From: Perca fluviatilis
Lineage: Eukaryota > Chordata > Actinopteri > Perciformes > Percidae
Length of the DNA: 64,000 bases
NCBI RefSeq assembly: GCF_010015445.1
Contig: NC_053119.1
Span: 4,537,550-4,601,549, forward strand
Direction of reading: 5' to 3'
Of this stretch, positions 44,401 through 56,400 are shown piece after piece. The notes under the pieces are model-generated. The model saw only the letters and a program-made list of their open reading frames with translations, searched no databases and was not told where the DNA came from. The position numbers and the translations under genes are program-made. The first letter of the stretch is position 1, and the number at the start of each line of letters is the position of its first letter.

Positions 44401-47400
44401 TTAAATGTGAATATTTTCTAGTTTCGTCTCTCCTCTGTGACATTTGAGGATGTCATCTTGGGCTTTTGGGAAACACTGATCCACATTTTTCACCATTTTC
44501 TGACATTTCAGACCCCAACCAGCTAATCGATTAATCGAGAAATTAATCAACCGATTAATAGACAAGGAAAATTGTTAGTTGCAGCCGTATACTGTACCCT
44601 TAAAGGAACACGCCGACTTATTGGGACTTTGTTTTATTCCCAGTATCCCCCAGAGTTAAGTCCATACATACCCTTCTCATCTCCGTGCGTGTCCTAACTC
44701 TGACGCACCCACCGCTAGCCTAGCTTAGCACAGATCCTGGAGGTAACCAGCTCCATCTAGCTTAGCACAGATCCTGGAGGTAACCGGCTCCATCTAGCCT
44801 AGCTTAGCACAGATCCTGGAGGTAACCGGCTCCATCTATCCTAGCTTAGCACAGATCCTGGAGGTAACCGGCTCCATCTAGCCTAGCTTAGCACAGATCC
44901 TGGAGGTAACCGGCTCCATCTAGCCTAGCTTAGCACAGATCCTGGAGGTAACCGGCTCCATCTAGCCTAGCTTAGCACAGATCCTGGAGGTAACCGGCTC
45001 CATCTAGCCTAGCTTAGCACAGATCCTGGAGGTAACCGGCTCCATCTAGCTTAGCTTAGCACAGATCCTGGAGGTAACTGGCTCCATCTAGCCTACTGCT
45101 CCCAATAAGTGACAAAATAACACCAACATGTTCCTATTTCCATGTTGTGATTTGTAGAGTCACAGCGTGTACAAATAAGGTCACATGACACACAGCCATC
45201 TTCTAACCGTATACATACTGGGAACTATATTCTCAGAAGGCGAAGCACTGCTACTCTCTGCTCCTCACCACGGGGCTTCTCAGGAGCTGCGAGCATATCC
45301 CTCCGCCCAAGTAGCAGCAGTAGCAGTGCTTTGCCTTCTGAGAATATAATATATCCCAATAAGTCAGCGTGTTCCTATAATGAACTTTCATTGGGTGGGT
45401 CCTAAAACACAGGGCTTTTAAGCCGGGGAGCAGAATTCATTTACGGGAAGAAGTTAAGGAGAAAACTCAAGACTTTTACCCAGGAAACGGGTGCTTTTGT
45501 CCCAGGAGTTCTACTTAAGGGCACCGCTGTTTTAACCCAATCTTAACTAGTCGTTTTGGTGCCTAAAATTAACTGTTGTCGCTGCATGACGGTCACTTTT
45601 TGTGGGCTAAACTTAAAGAGTGCATTGTTTCTGTCGCCCCCTGCCCCCCATGAGAAATTCTAAGTAATGACAACAAAAACTGTCGGCACATCCACATGAT
45701 ACAAGCCTTCAGTGATCGCGCACCCCCCCTCCCCCCCTCAACACTGTTTCTTGTAACCAAGGATACACGGAGGATTAATATCTTCACTCGAGTTTCTGTG
45801 TGCAGAAGTCACCGGCCGCCACAATCTTCTGAACATAGGCAAGGCAGCTTTATTTGTAGAGCACATTTCAGCAACAGGGCAATTCAAAGTGATTTACATA
45901 AAACATGAAAGAGCAGTTAGAAAAGGATAAAAAAAAACTACTAATTAAAACATTAAAAGACAAGAATAAAATTGACAGTGCAGTATAAGAATTTAAAGAA
46001 GCAAGAGATAAAATATGCGAATAAAAGTTACAGTGCAGTGTAAGAAATTAAACCCTTTAAAGAGCCATAGTCATACTGAGAAATACAGAGAGTTGTGTGG
46101 AGCGCCGAGCTGAGTCTTAATTAACTTTTTAGCAACTCATTTGTCAATGGCTTGAATGTAACGGACGTTCATTAAAGAAACATTAGAGAACTTTTCCCGC
46201 TTCGGTCCCCCTACAGGTTGGAAGTGGAATTGTCAATTACCGCTGTCGTAATGTCTCATTACATCTCATTCGAACTACAGATCCCCTACCCGATCTGGCA
46301 AACTTGCATAACGTAATGGTCAATTCTGCTTCCAACCTGTAGGGGGACTGTTGCTTTAATATCAAAACATTACGCACTAAAGCTTTAACGTCAACAACCG
46401 CTGAAACGATGTCCCCTCACGGTGCTCTGTACCCGGCTTAATTAAATTTAATAAAACGAATTGTTGTGCATAAGTTTTCAAACCTAAGCTGCAAAAGAGC
46501 TGATGTGCTGATGAGAAGAATACCAATTTTATTACTGAACATAACTGTTTTCATTAGGTTTTTCTGATAACACTACATAAGAACCCATGTTCAGGGTTCT
46601 AGAGTTACTGAAGAGATTGGAGAGGGTAAATCAATTCATCTTACACACAGCTTATTAATACAAAGGTTACTTGTACTTGTACATTAAGTGACCTTAATTA
46701 CTAATGTGGGAACTGTATTAAACATGTTTTTCCCCCGGCATGAACCAGAATACTTTCCCAGCTCCTCTGGTCCCAAAGAAACGTTCAGGGCTTTCACCTC
46801 TTCACCTTCGCCCTCTTGGTTTTTAGCTGCTTGTCATTTTTTGGACATCTTCAGAGAAAATAAAGCTTTGCGTTCAATCGGATACAAAGTTTATTTTCTT
46901 TTGGACTTCACAGAGAGAGACTCTTGCTGCATTTTTTGGGGGGGGGGGATTTTGGTTTATTAAAGTTTACAATGAGGTTTTTATCTTCCCTGACGCTCGT
47001 CAACTTTTCATTCAATCATTCAACTCATATTCGAGAGGTCATTGAGGGGTGGCCCCTATTTACGACATCGAGTCAATTTACAAGGACAAAAACACAACCA
47101 CACAGAGAGACACCATAAGAAAAATGGAAAGACAAAAACTTTCTGACTTGGAAAAGTTATTTGATGAATACACAATGATAATAAGGATGCAAAAAAAGTA
47201 CAATTATGTAAAGCAGTTACAAGCAGAAGCTTGCAAGTTTAAAACCAGATTTAAAAAGTGTCCAAAAAGGCACTAGTGAGTTATTTTTAATTTTATTGGT
47301 TTATTTGATAGGGACCATGCATAATTATGAACATTGTTGTATAAAAAACACCATGTAAATATGCCAGAATTGGTAAAAAAAAAAAAAAACTACTTTTCAT

Positions 47401-50400
47401 CTGCAGTCCCTATAGGCAGGTGACATAGGACTAACCTAGAGACAGCCAGCAGTCATACAGCACTCATTCACTACACATTAAAAGGTAAACCTAATGGTGA
47501 CATATACATTGACAAAACATACATGATGACGCCCTCCACCTTGCCCCCCCCCCCCTCTCTCTTCCTCAATAGCTACAGACACAGAAATGGCAAATCCTAA
47601 GGAAAGCTCATTGTGGGACTGGCTCTAGTGGCTGTAGTTCTGCACCAAGGCTGGATTTCGGGAAAGAGACTTCAGATACAGTATTAGGGGACCACTAAGG
47701 CCTATATAAAAGAGAGTTCAGATACAGTATTAGGGGACCACTAAGGTCTATATAAAAGAGACTTCAGATACAGTATTAGGGGACCACTAAGGCCTATATA
47801 AAAGAGACTTCAGATACAGTATTAGGGGACCACTAAGGTCTATATAAAAGAGACTTCAGATACAGTATTAGGGGACCACTAAGGTCTATATAAAAGAGAC
47901 TTCAGATACAGTATTAGGGGACCACTAAGGTCTATATAAAAGAGACTTCAGATACAGTATTAGGGGACCACTAAGGTCTATATAAAAGAGACTTCAGATA
48001 CAGTATTAGGGGACCACTAAGGCCTATATAAAAGAGACTTCAGATACAGTATTAGGGGACCACTAAGGTCTATATAAAAGCACCCAAAGAGCTCCATGTC
48101 ATGGGACCTTTTTAACAGTGAAACAGTGAAGCAATAGCCCTGACTAGTGTGTAGTCATTCTGGATGAGGTCATTCATGTTTGTCAGGTCACTCTGACGTG
48201 TTGGATGACTGCACGTCTCTTGCCCGTCCTTCTAAAAAGTCAAACTGAAGTTCAAGGCTTCTTCCCAACAACTCGTTGGCTGACTTATGTTCTGGGAAGT
48301 GTCGTTGGCTTTGTTGTCGTCGTTGTGGGAGAGTGATTCAGGGCCCTCGTCGCCGCCCCGACTTGCCTCAACACAACGGTGACTTCATCCCACAAACGTC
48401 TTTCCAGCGTCCTCGTCTGCCCGCCGGCTGAAAGCGCACCGTGTTATTACGGTGTCACTCAGCCGCCTCCGATGACAGCATGTGTGCTCACAAAAAGAGC
48501 AGCTAATACTTTTAACCTCTTCTCCGCCTGACGGGCGAATCCCTCTCTCACGCTCCTTCCGGCGAGACGAATAAAGTCGAAACCTGAACAAGTGCAGACA
48601 GACGGAGAGCAACAACATGTGGTGGCGTGATGGCAGGTGGTGCTGCGGCTTTGTTGCTTCTGACGTCGGTGATCTCAGAGCTGAAGTCTTTGTGGCCACA
48701 AAATCTGCCAGCAACCAGCTGTGTCTCCAAAACACGGGAAGCGTGTTTTGTTAAAGAAAAAGCCAAACTTTTTGGGATACCGTTCCCTCATTTCTTCAGT
48801 CAGATGAGAACAGGGATGTCAGCTCTGTGCGTCCATCTAGCCTAGCTTAGCACAAAGACTGGAAGCAGGTGGGAACTGCTAGCCCAGCATCCATCAAAAG
48901 AGAAGAAATACACCTTTCAGCACTCAGTCGGTCTTATTCATGTTAGTCTGAAGTTTATGAACGTAATTTCTACAGCTGAAGTGATTAGTCGATGGACTGT
49001 AAATTAATGTGCAACTATTTGGTCAAATGATGAATAGTTTCAGTCGTTTTTTTTTTTTTTTTTAAGCCCAAAACAAACCACTATACCCTGGTTTCAGCAT
49101 CTACAACATGAGGACTTTGTGTTTCTTTGATGGTAAATTTAATATCTTTAGGTTTAGTACTTGCCGAGAAACTGTGTCCCTACCGGATGTGAGTCGAGTG
49201 CAGATGAGAGTTGTGCATGAGTCACTTTGCGACAAGTAGCCTCCAAGAACCCGCTAACGAGAGACTTCTGTAATGTCAATACAATAGAAATGGACCTACG
49301 TAATGAAGTTGGTTCACTGCTGGCTACAAGTTAGCAATCAATCCCAACAAAGGCTGTCACTTGAGTGGCGTTTGGAGCCAACATTAGCGATCAAACAATC
49401 GCATATAGCTACGTTTTCTAAATTATTTCAATCTTCTGTTATTGTTTGTAATGAGAAGTTTATTTTATGGATTTCACAATTTCAGTATGACACAGCCTTG
49501 GCGTTATGTTGTAAACCGTTCTATAGTTTTTTCAGAGTCAGATGAGAAGAGGGATGTCATGTCATCTCGGTGTCCTGTTAGCCTAGCTTAGCACAAATAC
49601 TGGAAGCAGGGGGACGAAAACACATTTTAATAGTTAAAAATACACCTTTCAACCCTCAAGTCTGTCTGATTTGTTAGTACATATATGAAGTGTATAGATG
49701 TAATTTCTAGAGCTGAAACGATTAGTCGTGTGACAATAATTATATTGGCAACTATTTTTGTTAATTGGTGAATCGTTAGTCATTTTTCAAGCAAAAAAAC
49801 AAATCTCTACTTACAGCATCTGTTTGTATTATGTGTTTTTCATTAATGCTAAAAGTGGGTTTAGGACACAAAACGAGCTGCATGAAGACGCCAGAGATTT
49901 GAATGGGCATTTTTTTCCTAAATGATGAAAGGATTAATGGAGAAACTTATTGTTTGACTAATTGGCAATGAAAGTAGTAATCAGTTGCAGAACTGGTCAT
50001 TTCTATGAGACGGTTTGTTTGCTTCAATGGGCCAGAGCACTTTGGTTTACATTTCAATAAGCACCAAAAACAACCAAAATTCAATTAAAGCAGTGAACTG
50101 ATCCTTAATTCTACTACTTGGGGCAATTTGGTTGAAATAAACTCATATTTCTGATATAGAAAACTTAAATTTGACCCGTAGACAATAGGAGGGTTAAATC
50201 TACAGACTCCAGCTCTTCGCTGGTCTCGCTGCTCCCTCAATCGACTTCTCTTCGCACTTACCTGCAGCGCTCAAAGGCTCGGAGTCGGCCTTTAATCTGA
50301 GGAGGCGTTGATGGAGGCAGCGTGCTCAGTCTTGCCTCTGGTGTCAGTTTACACAGACAGCTACACAAACTGGCTCGACTCCCGCTGAGGAAGTGAAAGT

Positions 50401-53400
50401 GTTCTCTCTGCATGTTGTAATTGTCTGGAGACACCAGCAGTGGTGGAAGAAGTATTCAGATCCTTTTCTTAAAGTTAAAGTACTAATACCACACTGTAAA
50501 AAAAAAAAGTCCTACATTGAAAATGTTACTAAAGTATCATCTGGAAAATGTAGTTAAAGAGCTCATATTATGCTCATTTTCAGGTTCATAATTGTATTTA
50601 GAGGTTGTACCAGAATAGGTTTACATGGTTTGTTTGTCAAAAAACAAACTTTTTGTTGTTCTGCACATTTTTCACCCTGTGTGTTGAGCTCTGTTTTAGC
50701 TACAGAGTTGGACATCTCACTTCTGTTCCATCTTTGTTGGGAGTCGCACATGTGCAGTAGCTAGGTAAGGACTACTAGCCAGTCAGAAGCAGAGTATGAG
50801 GGCGTGCCCTGACAGTACCTAGGTAAGGACTACTAGCCAGTCAGAAGCAGAGTATGAGGGCGTGCCATGCTAGCAGCTAGGCGAGCATTATAACGTGTGT
50901 TACAAAGTGACGATGTTTGTCTCTGAAGTAAAGGCTGGACTACAGTAGAGCTGTTTGGAGCAGTTGGTGAACAGTGTTTTCTGTTGGGGATGGTAAGTCC
51001 CTTTGGGGGTGAGGGGGGGGGGGGGGGTTTGGACTTTTTCTCTTTGTAAACCTACAACGTGCACAAAAAAGACACAACACAATAAAGGAAAGGAGAAAAA
51101 GCTAGAAAGCATAATATGAGCACTTTAAAGTATTAAAAGTAAAGAACTCTCCTCCCATTGTAGGAAGTGTAACATTTTATAAACTGCATGTGTTCTGTGT
51201 GCAGGAATCTGAATGTGTAAAGTAACTAGTAACTAAAGCTGGAACAGATGAATGTAGCGGAGTAACTAAAGTAACTAGTAACTAAAGCTGGAACAGATGA
51301 ATGTAGCGGAGTAACTAAAGTAACTAGTAACTAAAGCTGGAACAGATGAATGTAGTGGAGTAACTAAAGTAACTAGTAACTAAAGCTGGAACAGATGAAT
51401 GTAGCGGAGTAACTAAAGTAACTAGTAACTAAAGCTGGAACAGATGAATGTAGTGGAGTAAAAAGTCTAATATTTCTCTCTGAAATGTAGCAGAGTAGAA
51501 GCAGTAAGTGGCATGAAAAGAAAAGGAGTAAAGTAAAAGTACCTTATTTTTTTTTTTTTTTTTTTGGGACTTAGTTACATTCCACCGCTGGGAGAGAGGC
51601 AACGTTTACAGGAGCAGTCCAGACCGCTCTCAGGGTTTCTCATGATTAGACGACACGAGCCAGAGAAACAGATTTAGATTTGATAAAACGCAGAAGGGGA
51701 AGGAGGAAGTAAAGCTGCCGGTAATCCCGGTACTTTAGAATCACTCTGAGAGGGGAGGGGGGCGGGGGGGTCTTAATTATTTAGTGTGAATCAGATGTTT
51801 GAGCCGGGGCCCGAGCAGCACAGCGCTGATTTACAGAAAGGAAACCCAACGAGAGTTTAGCTCTAACAGCCTGCTGGGTCGAAGCCCGGCAGATTTCAAC
51901 AGCCAGACTGCAGCGCAAACTGACAGACCAGAGCCAATTGGCCACCTACGCTCCGCTGGCCTCTCTCCGCTGGCCTCTCTCCGCTGGCCTCTCTCCGCTG
52001 GCCTCTCTCCGCTGGCCTCTCTCCGCTGGCCTCTCTCCGCTGGCCTCTCTCCGCTGGCCTCTCTCCGCTGGCCTCTCTCCGCTGGCCTCTCTCCGCTGGC
52101 CTCTCTCCGCTGGCCTCTCACTAGTCTCTCCGCTGGCCTCTCTCCGCTGGCCTCTCTCCGCTGGCCTCTCTCCGCTGGCCTCTCTCCGCTGGCCTCTCAC
52201 TAGTCTCTCCGCTGGCCTCTCTCCGCTGGTCTCTCTCCGCTGGTCTCTCACTAGTCTCTCCGCTGGCCTCTCTCCTCCTCCGCTGGCCTCTCACTAGTCT
52301 CTCCGCTGGCCTCTCTCCTCCGCTGGTCTCTCACTAGTCTCTCCGCTGGCCTCTCTCCTCCGCTGGCCTCTCACTAGTCTCTCCGCTGGCCTCTCTCCGC
52401 TGGCCTCTCACTAGTCTCTCCGCTGGCCTCTCACTAGTCTCTCCGCTGGCCTCTCTCCGCTGGTCTCTCTCCGCTGGTCTCTCACTAGTCTCTCCGCTGG
52501 CCTCTCTCCTCCGCTGGCCTCTCACTAGTCTCTCCGCTGGCCTCTCTCCGCTGGCCTCTCACTAGTCTCTCCGCTGGCCTCTCTCCTCCGCTGGCCTCTC
52601 TCCTCCGCTGGCCTCTCTCCTCCGCTGGCCTCTCTCCTCCGCTGGCCTCTCTCCTCCGCTGGCCTCTCTCCGCTGGCCTCTCACGGCCAGACTTTTCTCC
52701 ACGGCGCTGTGGAATAAGGTCTGGCTACACCACAGATGCATACAGCAGTAGTTCTCCCTTTTTTTTCCAATTATGTTCCCACTTTGAACAGTGTTTTTTT
52801 CTAAGCCATGTACCCCCTAACCAGTGCAAATAATTTTTGGTAGAATGGGGGGGGGGGAAAAAAGTCTCTATAAAGAGGAAGAATACAGCGATGTCAGAGA
52901 TTGATTTACTAAACAGCCTTGGACCTGGAAAACATTTAAATGCTGATTAAACTACAAAACCTTGAAAAAGACGGTAGAAAGAAGGAAGTATGGCAAGAAT
53001 ATGTCATAGTAAAAAAACAACAACAAAGAAAACAGAAATAGGGAAGGCAACACTGGGGCGACAAAATTTAAGTAAGCGGCAAACAGAAAAAGAACTTTGA
53101 AAAAAAGACAGAATAAAGTCAGGAAGAAAGGCAAGAATGTCAAAACAAACGATAAAACCTTCAAAAAAGCAACAAACTTCAAAAACGGCGACAAAAACTT
53201 TGCCAATCTTACGTACCACCTGCAGTCCTCCAAAGTACCCTTAGGGCAGGGGGGGGTCAAACTCATTTTCCCAGAGGGCCACACTGGAAAAAGAGGATCA
53301 CACCAAGAGCCAGACATGGAGAGTTTGATGTGCTTTTGTAACTGCATGTCACTTTATTTTAAAACATTTTGGTAGCTTTTTTTTTTTTGTTCCGACTTGT

Positions 53401-56400
53401 CACCTTTTCTGTACATTATTGCTTTTCTAACATTTTTGTACGCTTTTTGTCACATTTTTGTTGACATGAAGCACTACAAAAGTCATCAAAAGAGTTCCTT
53501 AGCCATCGTAGAGTTTAGCAAAACAATGATTACATTGTTTTTTTAACTTGTTCTCAGCCTGAATATGAAAACTCTCTCTCTCTGCTTCTTCTGGGGGAAT
53601 TTCTGACACACACACACAGAAATATACACACACGGACAAATAAATACACACACACTGACAAATACACACACAGACAAATAAATGCACACACACACGAGTC
53701 TCAGAGTTGGCAAATCTGTCATAGGTCTGCTTTGAATGTCAGGTAATTGCATTTTAAAAAACACTTTTCCTGTGTTTTTGGTTTGGCGCACAACTATGCG
53801 TTGCCAAAATCTATTGTGAACCCAAATTGATATACGGGCCGGATCTAAATCTGCAACGTGCCGGATTTGGCCCGCGGGCCTAGAGTTTGACACATGTGCC
53901 CTATAGGGGGACACGTACCCCCATTTGATAAACCCTGCATTACAGGATAGTTGGCTCTGATTTGTTTGCGTTTCTTTAAACCAATCCCAATCGTCTTTGG
54001 CGGCGCTGAGCTCCGGATGCAGCGACGGTGGCTCTGCTAAATAGTCTCGGGAAGGAACTGGTTCTGGTGGAACATCTGCACCCCGCTAAGGAAAACGCCA
54101 CATCCGATATTACATGAAGCTAACTGTTGACACAAACCAGTACCGTGAGCTATTTAAATCAGCTGATACATGTTAAACCTCATTGGCTCTGACCAGTGGA
54201 TCTCCGTGTGTACTTCGTCCACAGCAATCCCACCAATCAGTGCCCTTTATTTGACATTTTTTAGGCATGAAAGGGGAGGGAGAGGGCGTGCAGCAAACTG
54301 CCGTAGGTCAGAATTGTAGCCTCTGTACATGGGGCGCACGTTCTTTCCAATTGAGCTACCCAGGCGCCCCATATATTATTAAATCTTTATAATCGTTCCC
54401 CGAGAGAACCAAGCAGGCCTGCCTTGTTGCACAATCAAAACGTTCTTCAAAACTTGACCTTTTCAGCGTGCAGCCCGTTAGCTTTAGTTAGACCGAGAAT
54501 AACGCTAACACTGACGGGACTCCCACAGGATCACATAATTATATAATGTATAATACCATACAGATGGATATTGCAACAGAAATGGAGGTTGAGTTTGTTT
54601 ACATTTTTTGCCACATTGTTGGAAAGACTTTGAGCTTTTACTTGAGTAACATTTTTAATTCATGACTTTTACAGAGAGTATTCAAACTGCGTGGTATTGC
54701 TACTTTTACTTAAGTAAAGGATCTGAAAACTTCTTCCACCCCTGAACAAATCTGACGTGTAGAAGCGCAGCGTTTCAGAGGTCTGGAAACTTTTCATTTG
54801 TCCGACACTGCAGGAACCGCCCCGACGCTTGCCGGAGAATTTCTGACCCACATTCAGCTGTTCACGGGCCTCTCCACCTCCGTCTCTTCCTCCATTTCCT
54901 GTCTGCTCGTCGCTGCGTTTGCCCACAGGAAGGACAGAGACCCAAACGGAGGATGAGGAAGTGATGTATCGGTTAAAGACCTCAGCATCACCACCCACAG
55001 CTCAAAGATGGTCAGAGGGTCGGAGGTCACAGCGTGGCCCCCTCCAGCCTTAATCGATCCCTCCGTTAAAGAAAGATGAGGAACAGATGGAGCTGTGAGG
55101 GATCAGTTAGTGACCCTGGAGCCAAATGGGAGTTTAGTAACTCGACACCAGTGCAGCCACATGGAGCGTATTGAGCTGTTAGTCTTGAAAACAGGATAAA
55201 CATCGACACAGACCGGCTCACACTCGCAGAGCTTAAGATGTCTGAGATACTCAGAGTGAGAAGTTAATACCCAGAAAGCAACACAGGTTGCTCCTCAAAC
55301 CACTTTAATTACATCTGTTGCCACTACAGTGGGGACATATCAAGTAAAAGTCCTGCTTTTAAATTCTTAAAGTGCCCATATTATGAAAAAAGAATCCCTT
55401 TTTCTGGTGATTTGGAGTTATTTTGTCTCTGATGCTTCCACAATAATACAAAATGTAAATAAACTAACAAAGTCCCCATGAGACAAAGGACAATACAAGG
55501 GTTAAAGTCACTACTCGCTCCGAAGATAATCACCATCACTCTCTACCACACACACCGACCAGCCGGCCGACCGTCGGCAGAAAAGCCAGTGTGACTGATC
55601 GGTCTCCCAGAGTCGGTCCAAAAAGTTCCTCAAAACACACCGAAGAGACGAGAGGTAATACGTCTCTAACAGCAGGCGGCGCTAATCTGTATTGTTGCCC
55701 AAAAAATGAAAACCGGCAGCTGATTGGACGAACGCGTCACGTGGGTCTGGCTTCTCCGGAAATTCAAAACCAGACTGTGATGGCAGCTCGTTCAGAATAC
55801 GATATCTCATATTGGACTAAAACAGTTCACCGAAATGTGTTTCTGAAAACATTTTAAGCGAGAAATAGGCCGTGCAGTTGCTGAATCTGTCTTCATTTCA
55901 GATCAACAAAAGATTTTCCTCATTTTGAGAGAGCAGTCACGCTCATCCCGCTCGCCATTTCCGGGTGAGTCCCGACTGCCCTGTCTCCGACTGAACATGT
56001 CAAGTCGACCAAAGTGAACGCCGACAGCCCCCCAGACTGGCGACGGCACGGGACGCACCGAACAGACTCGAGTCACCGACCTCGCCAGGCTGTCCAGACG
56101 GCCGATTATCAGCCTGGTGTGTCCGGGCCTTTTAGAGATCGATGCACACACCGATGCACGAGTATAAACGTCAGGCCACCTACGGCGAAGGCTCTGCGTG
56201 GAGCCTCCGCAGGACCATGAATCAGACCGTGACCCCTCTGAAACATGCATTGGTACCATGTCGTCACCAGCTGAGGTGAAGTTGTTGAATTAAAGCTCCC
56301 AGTGTCCATGTTAAGAGGGTCATTCGTGCACGTTTGAGTGTTCACATTTGGCTCTTGGTCTCCGGATAAATAAAGATTAACTGTTTTGTAATAAATACTG

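Larger units (their letters stand above)
50438..51590. mobile_element. CAGTGGTGGAAGAAG / TTCCACCGCTG hAT-like element with nested MITE
   Basis: The inverted ends CAGTGGTGGAA and TTCCACCGCTG bound 1.15 kb. The left part carries AAGTATTCAGATCCTTTTCT, a widespread fish repeat (fragments also at 14860 and 54600-54745). A TTAA MITE is inserted at 50554-51128 and a 49-bp tandem array lies at 51221-51455. The 8-bp flanks do not clearly match. Confidence 0.65.

Noticed and set aside
51799..52525. Open frames of 96-134 codons with repeating SPLASLRWPL or ERPAERGQRREA
   Set aside because: They follow a 14-bp minisatellite that has no stop in any frame; the protein repeat is a by-product.
54300..54375. 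Functional tRNA gene on the minus strand
   Set aside because: tRNA-like 5' end only; anticodon and T arms are degraded and a SINE tail follows.
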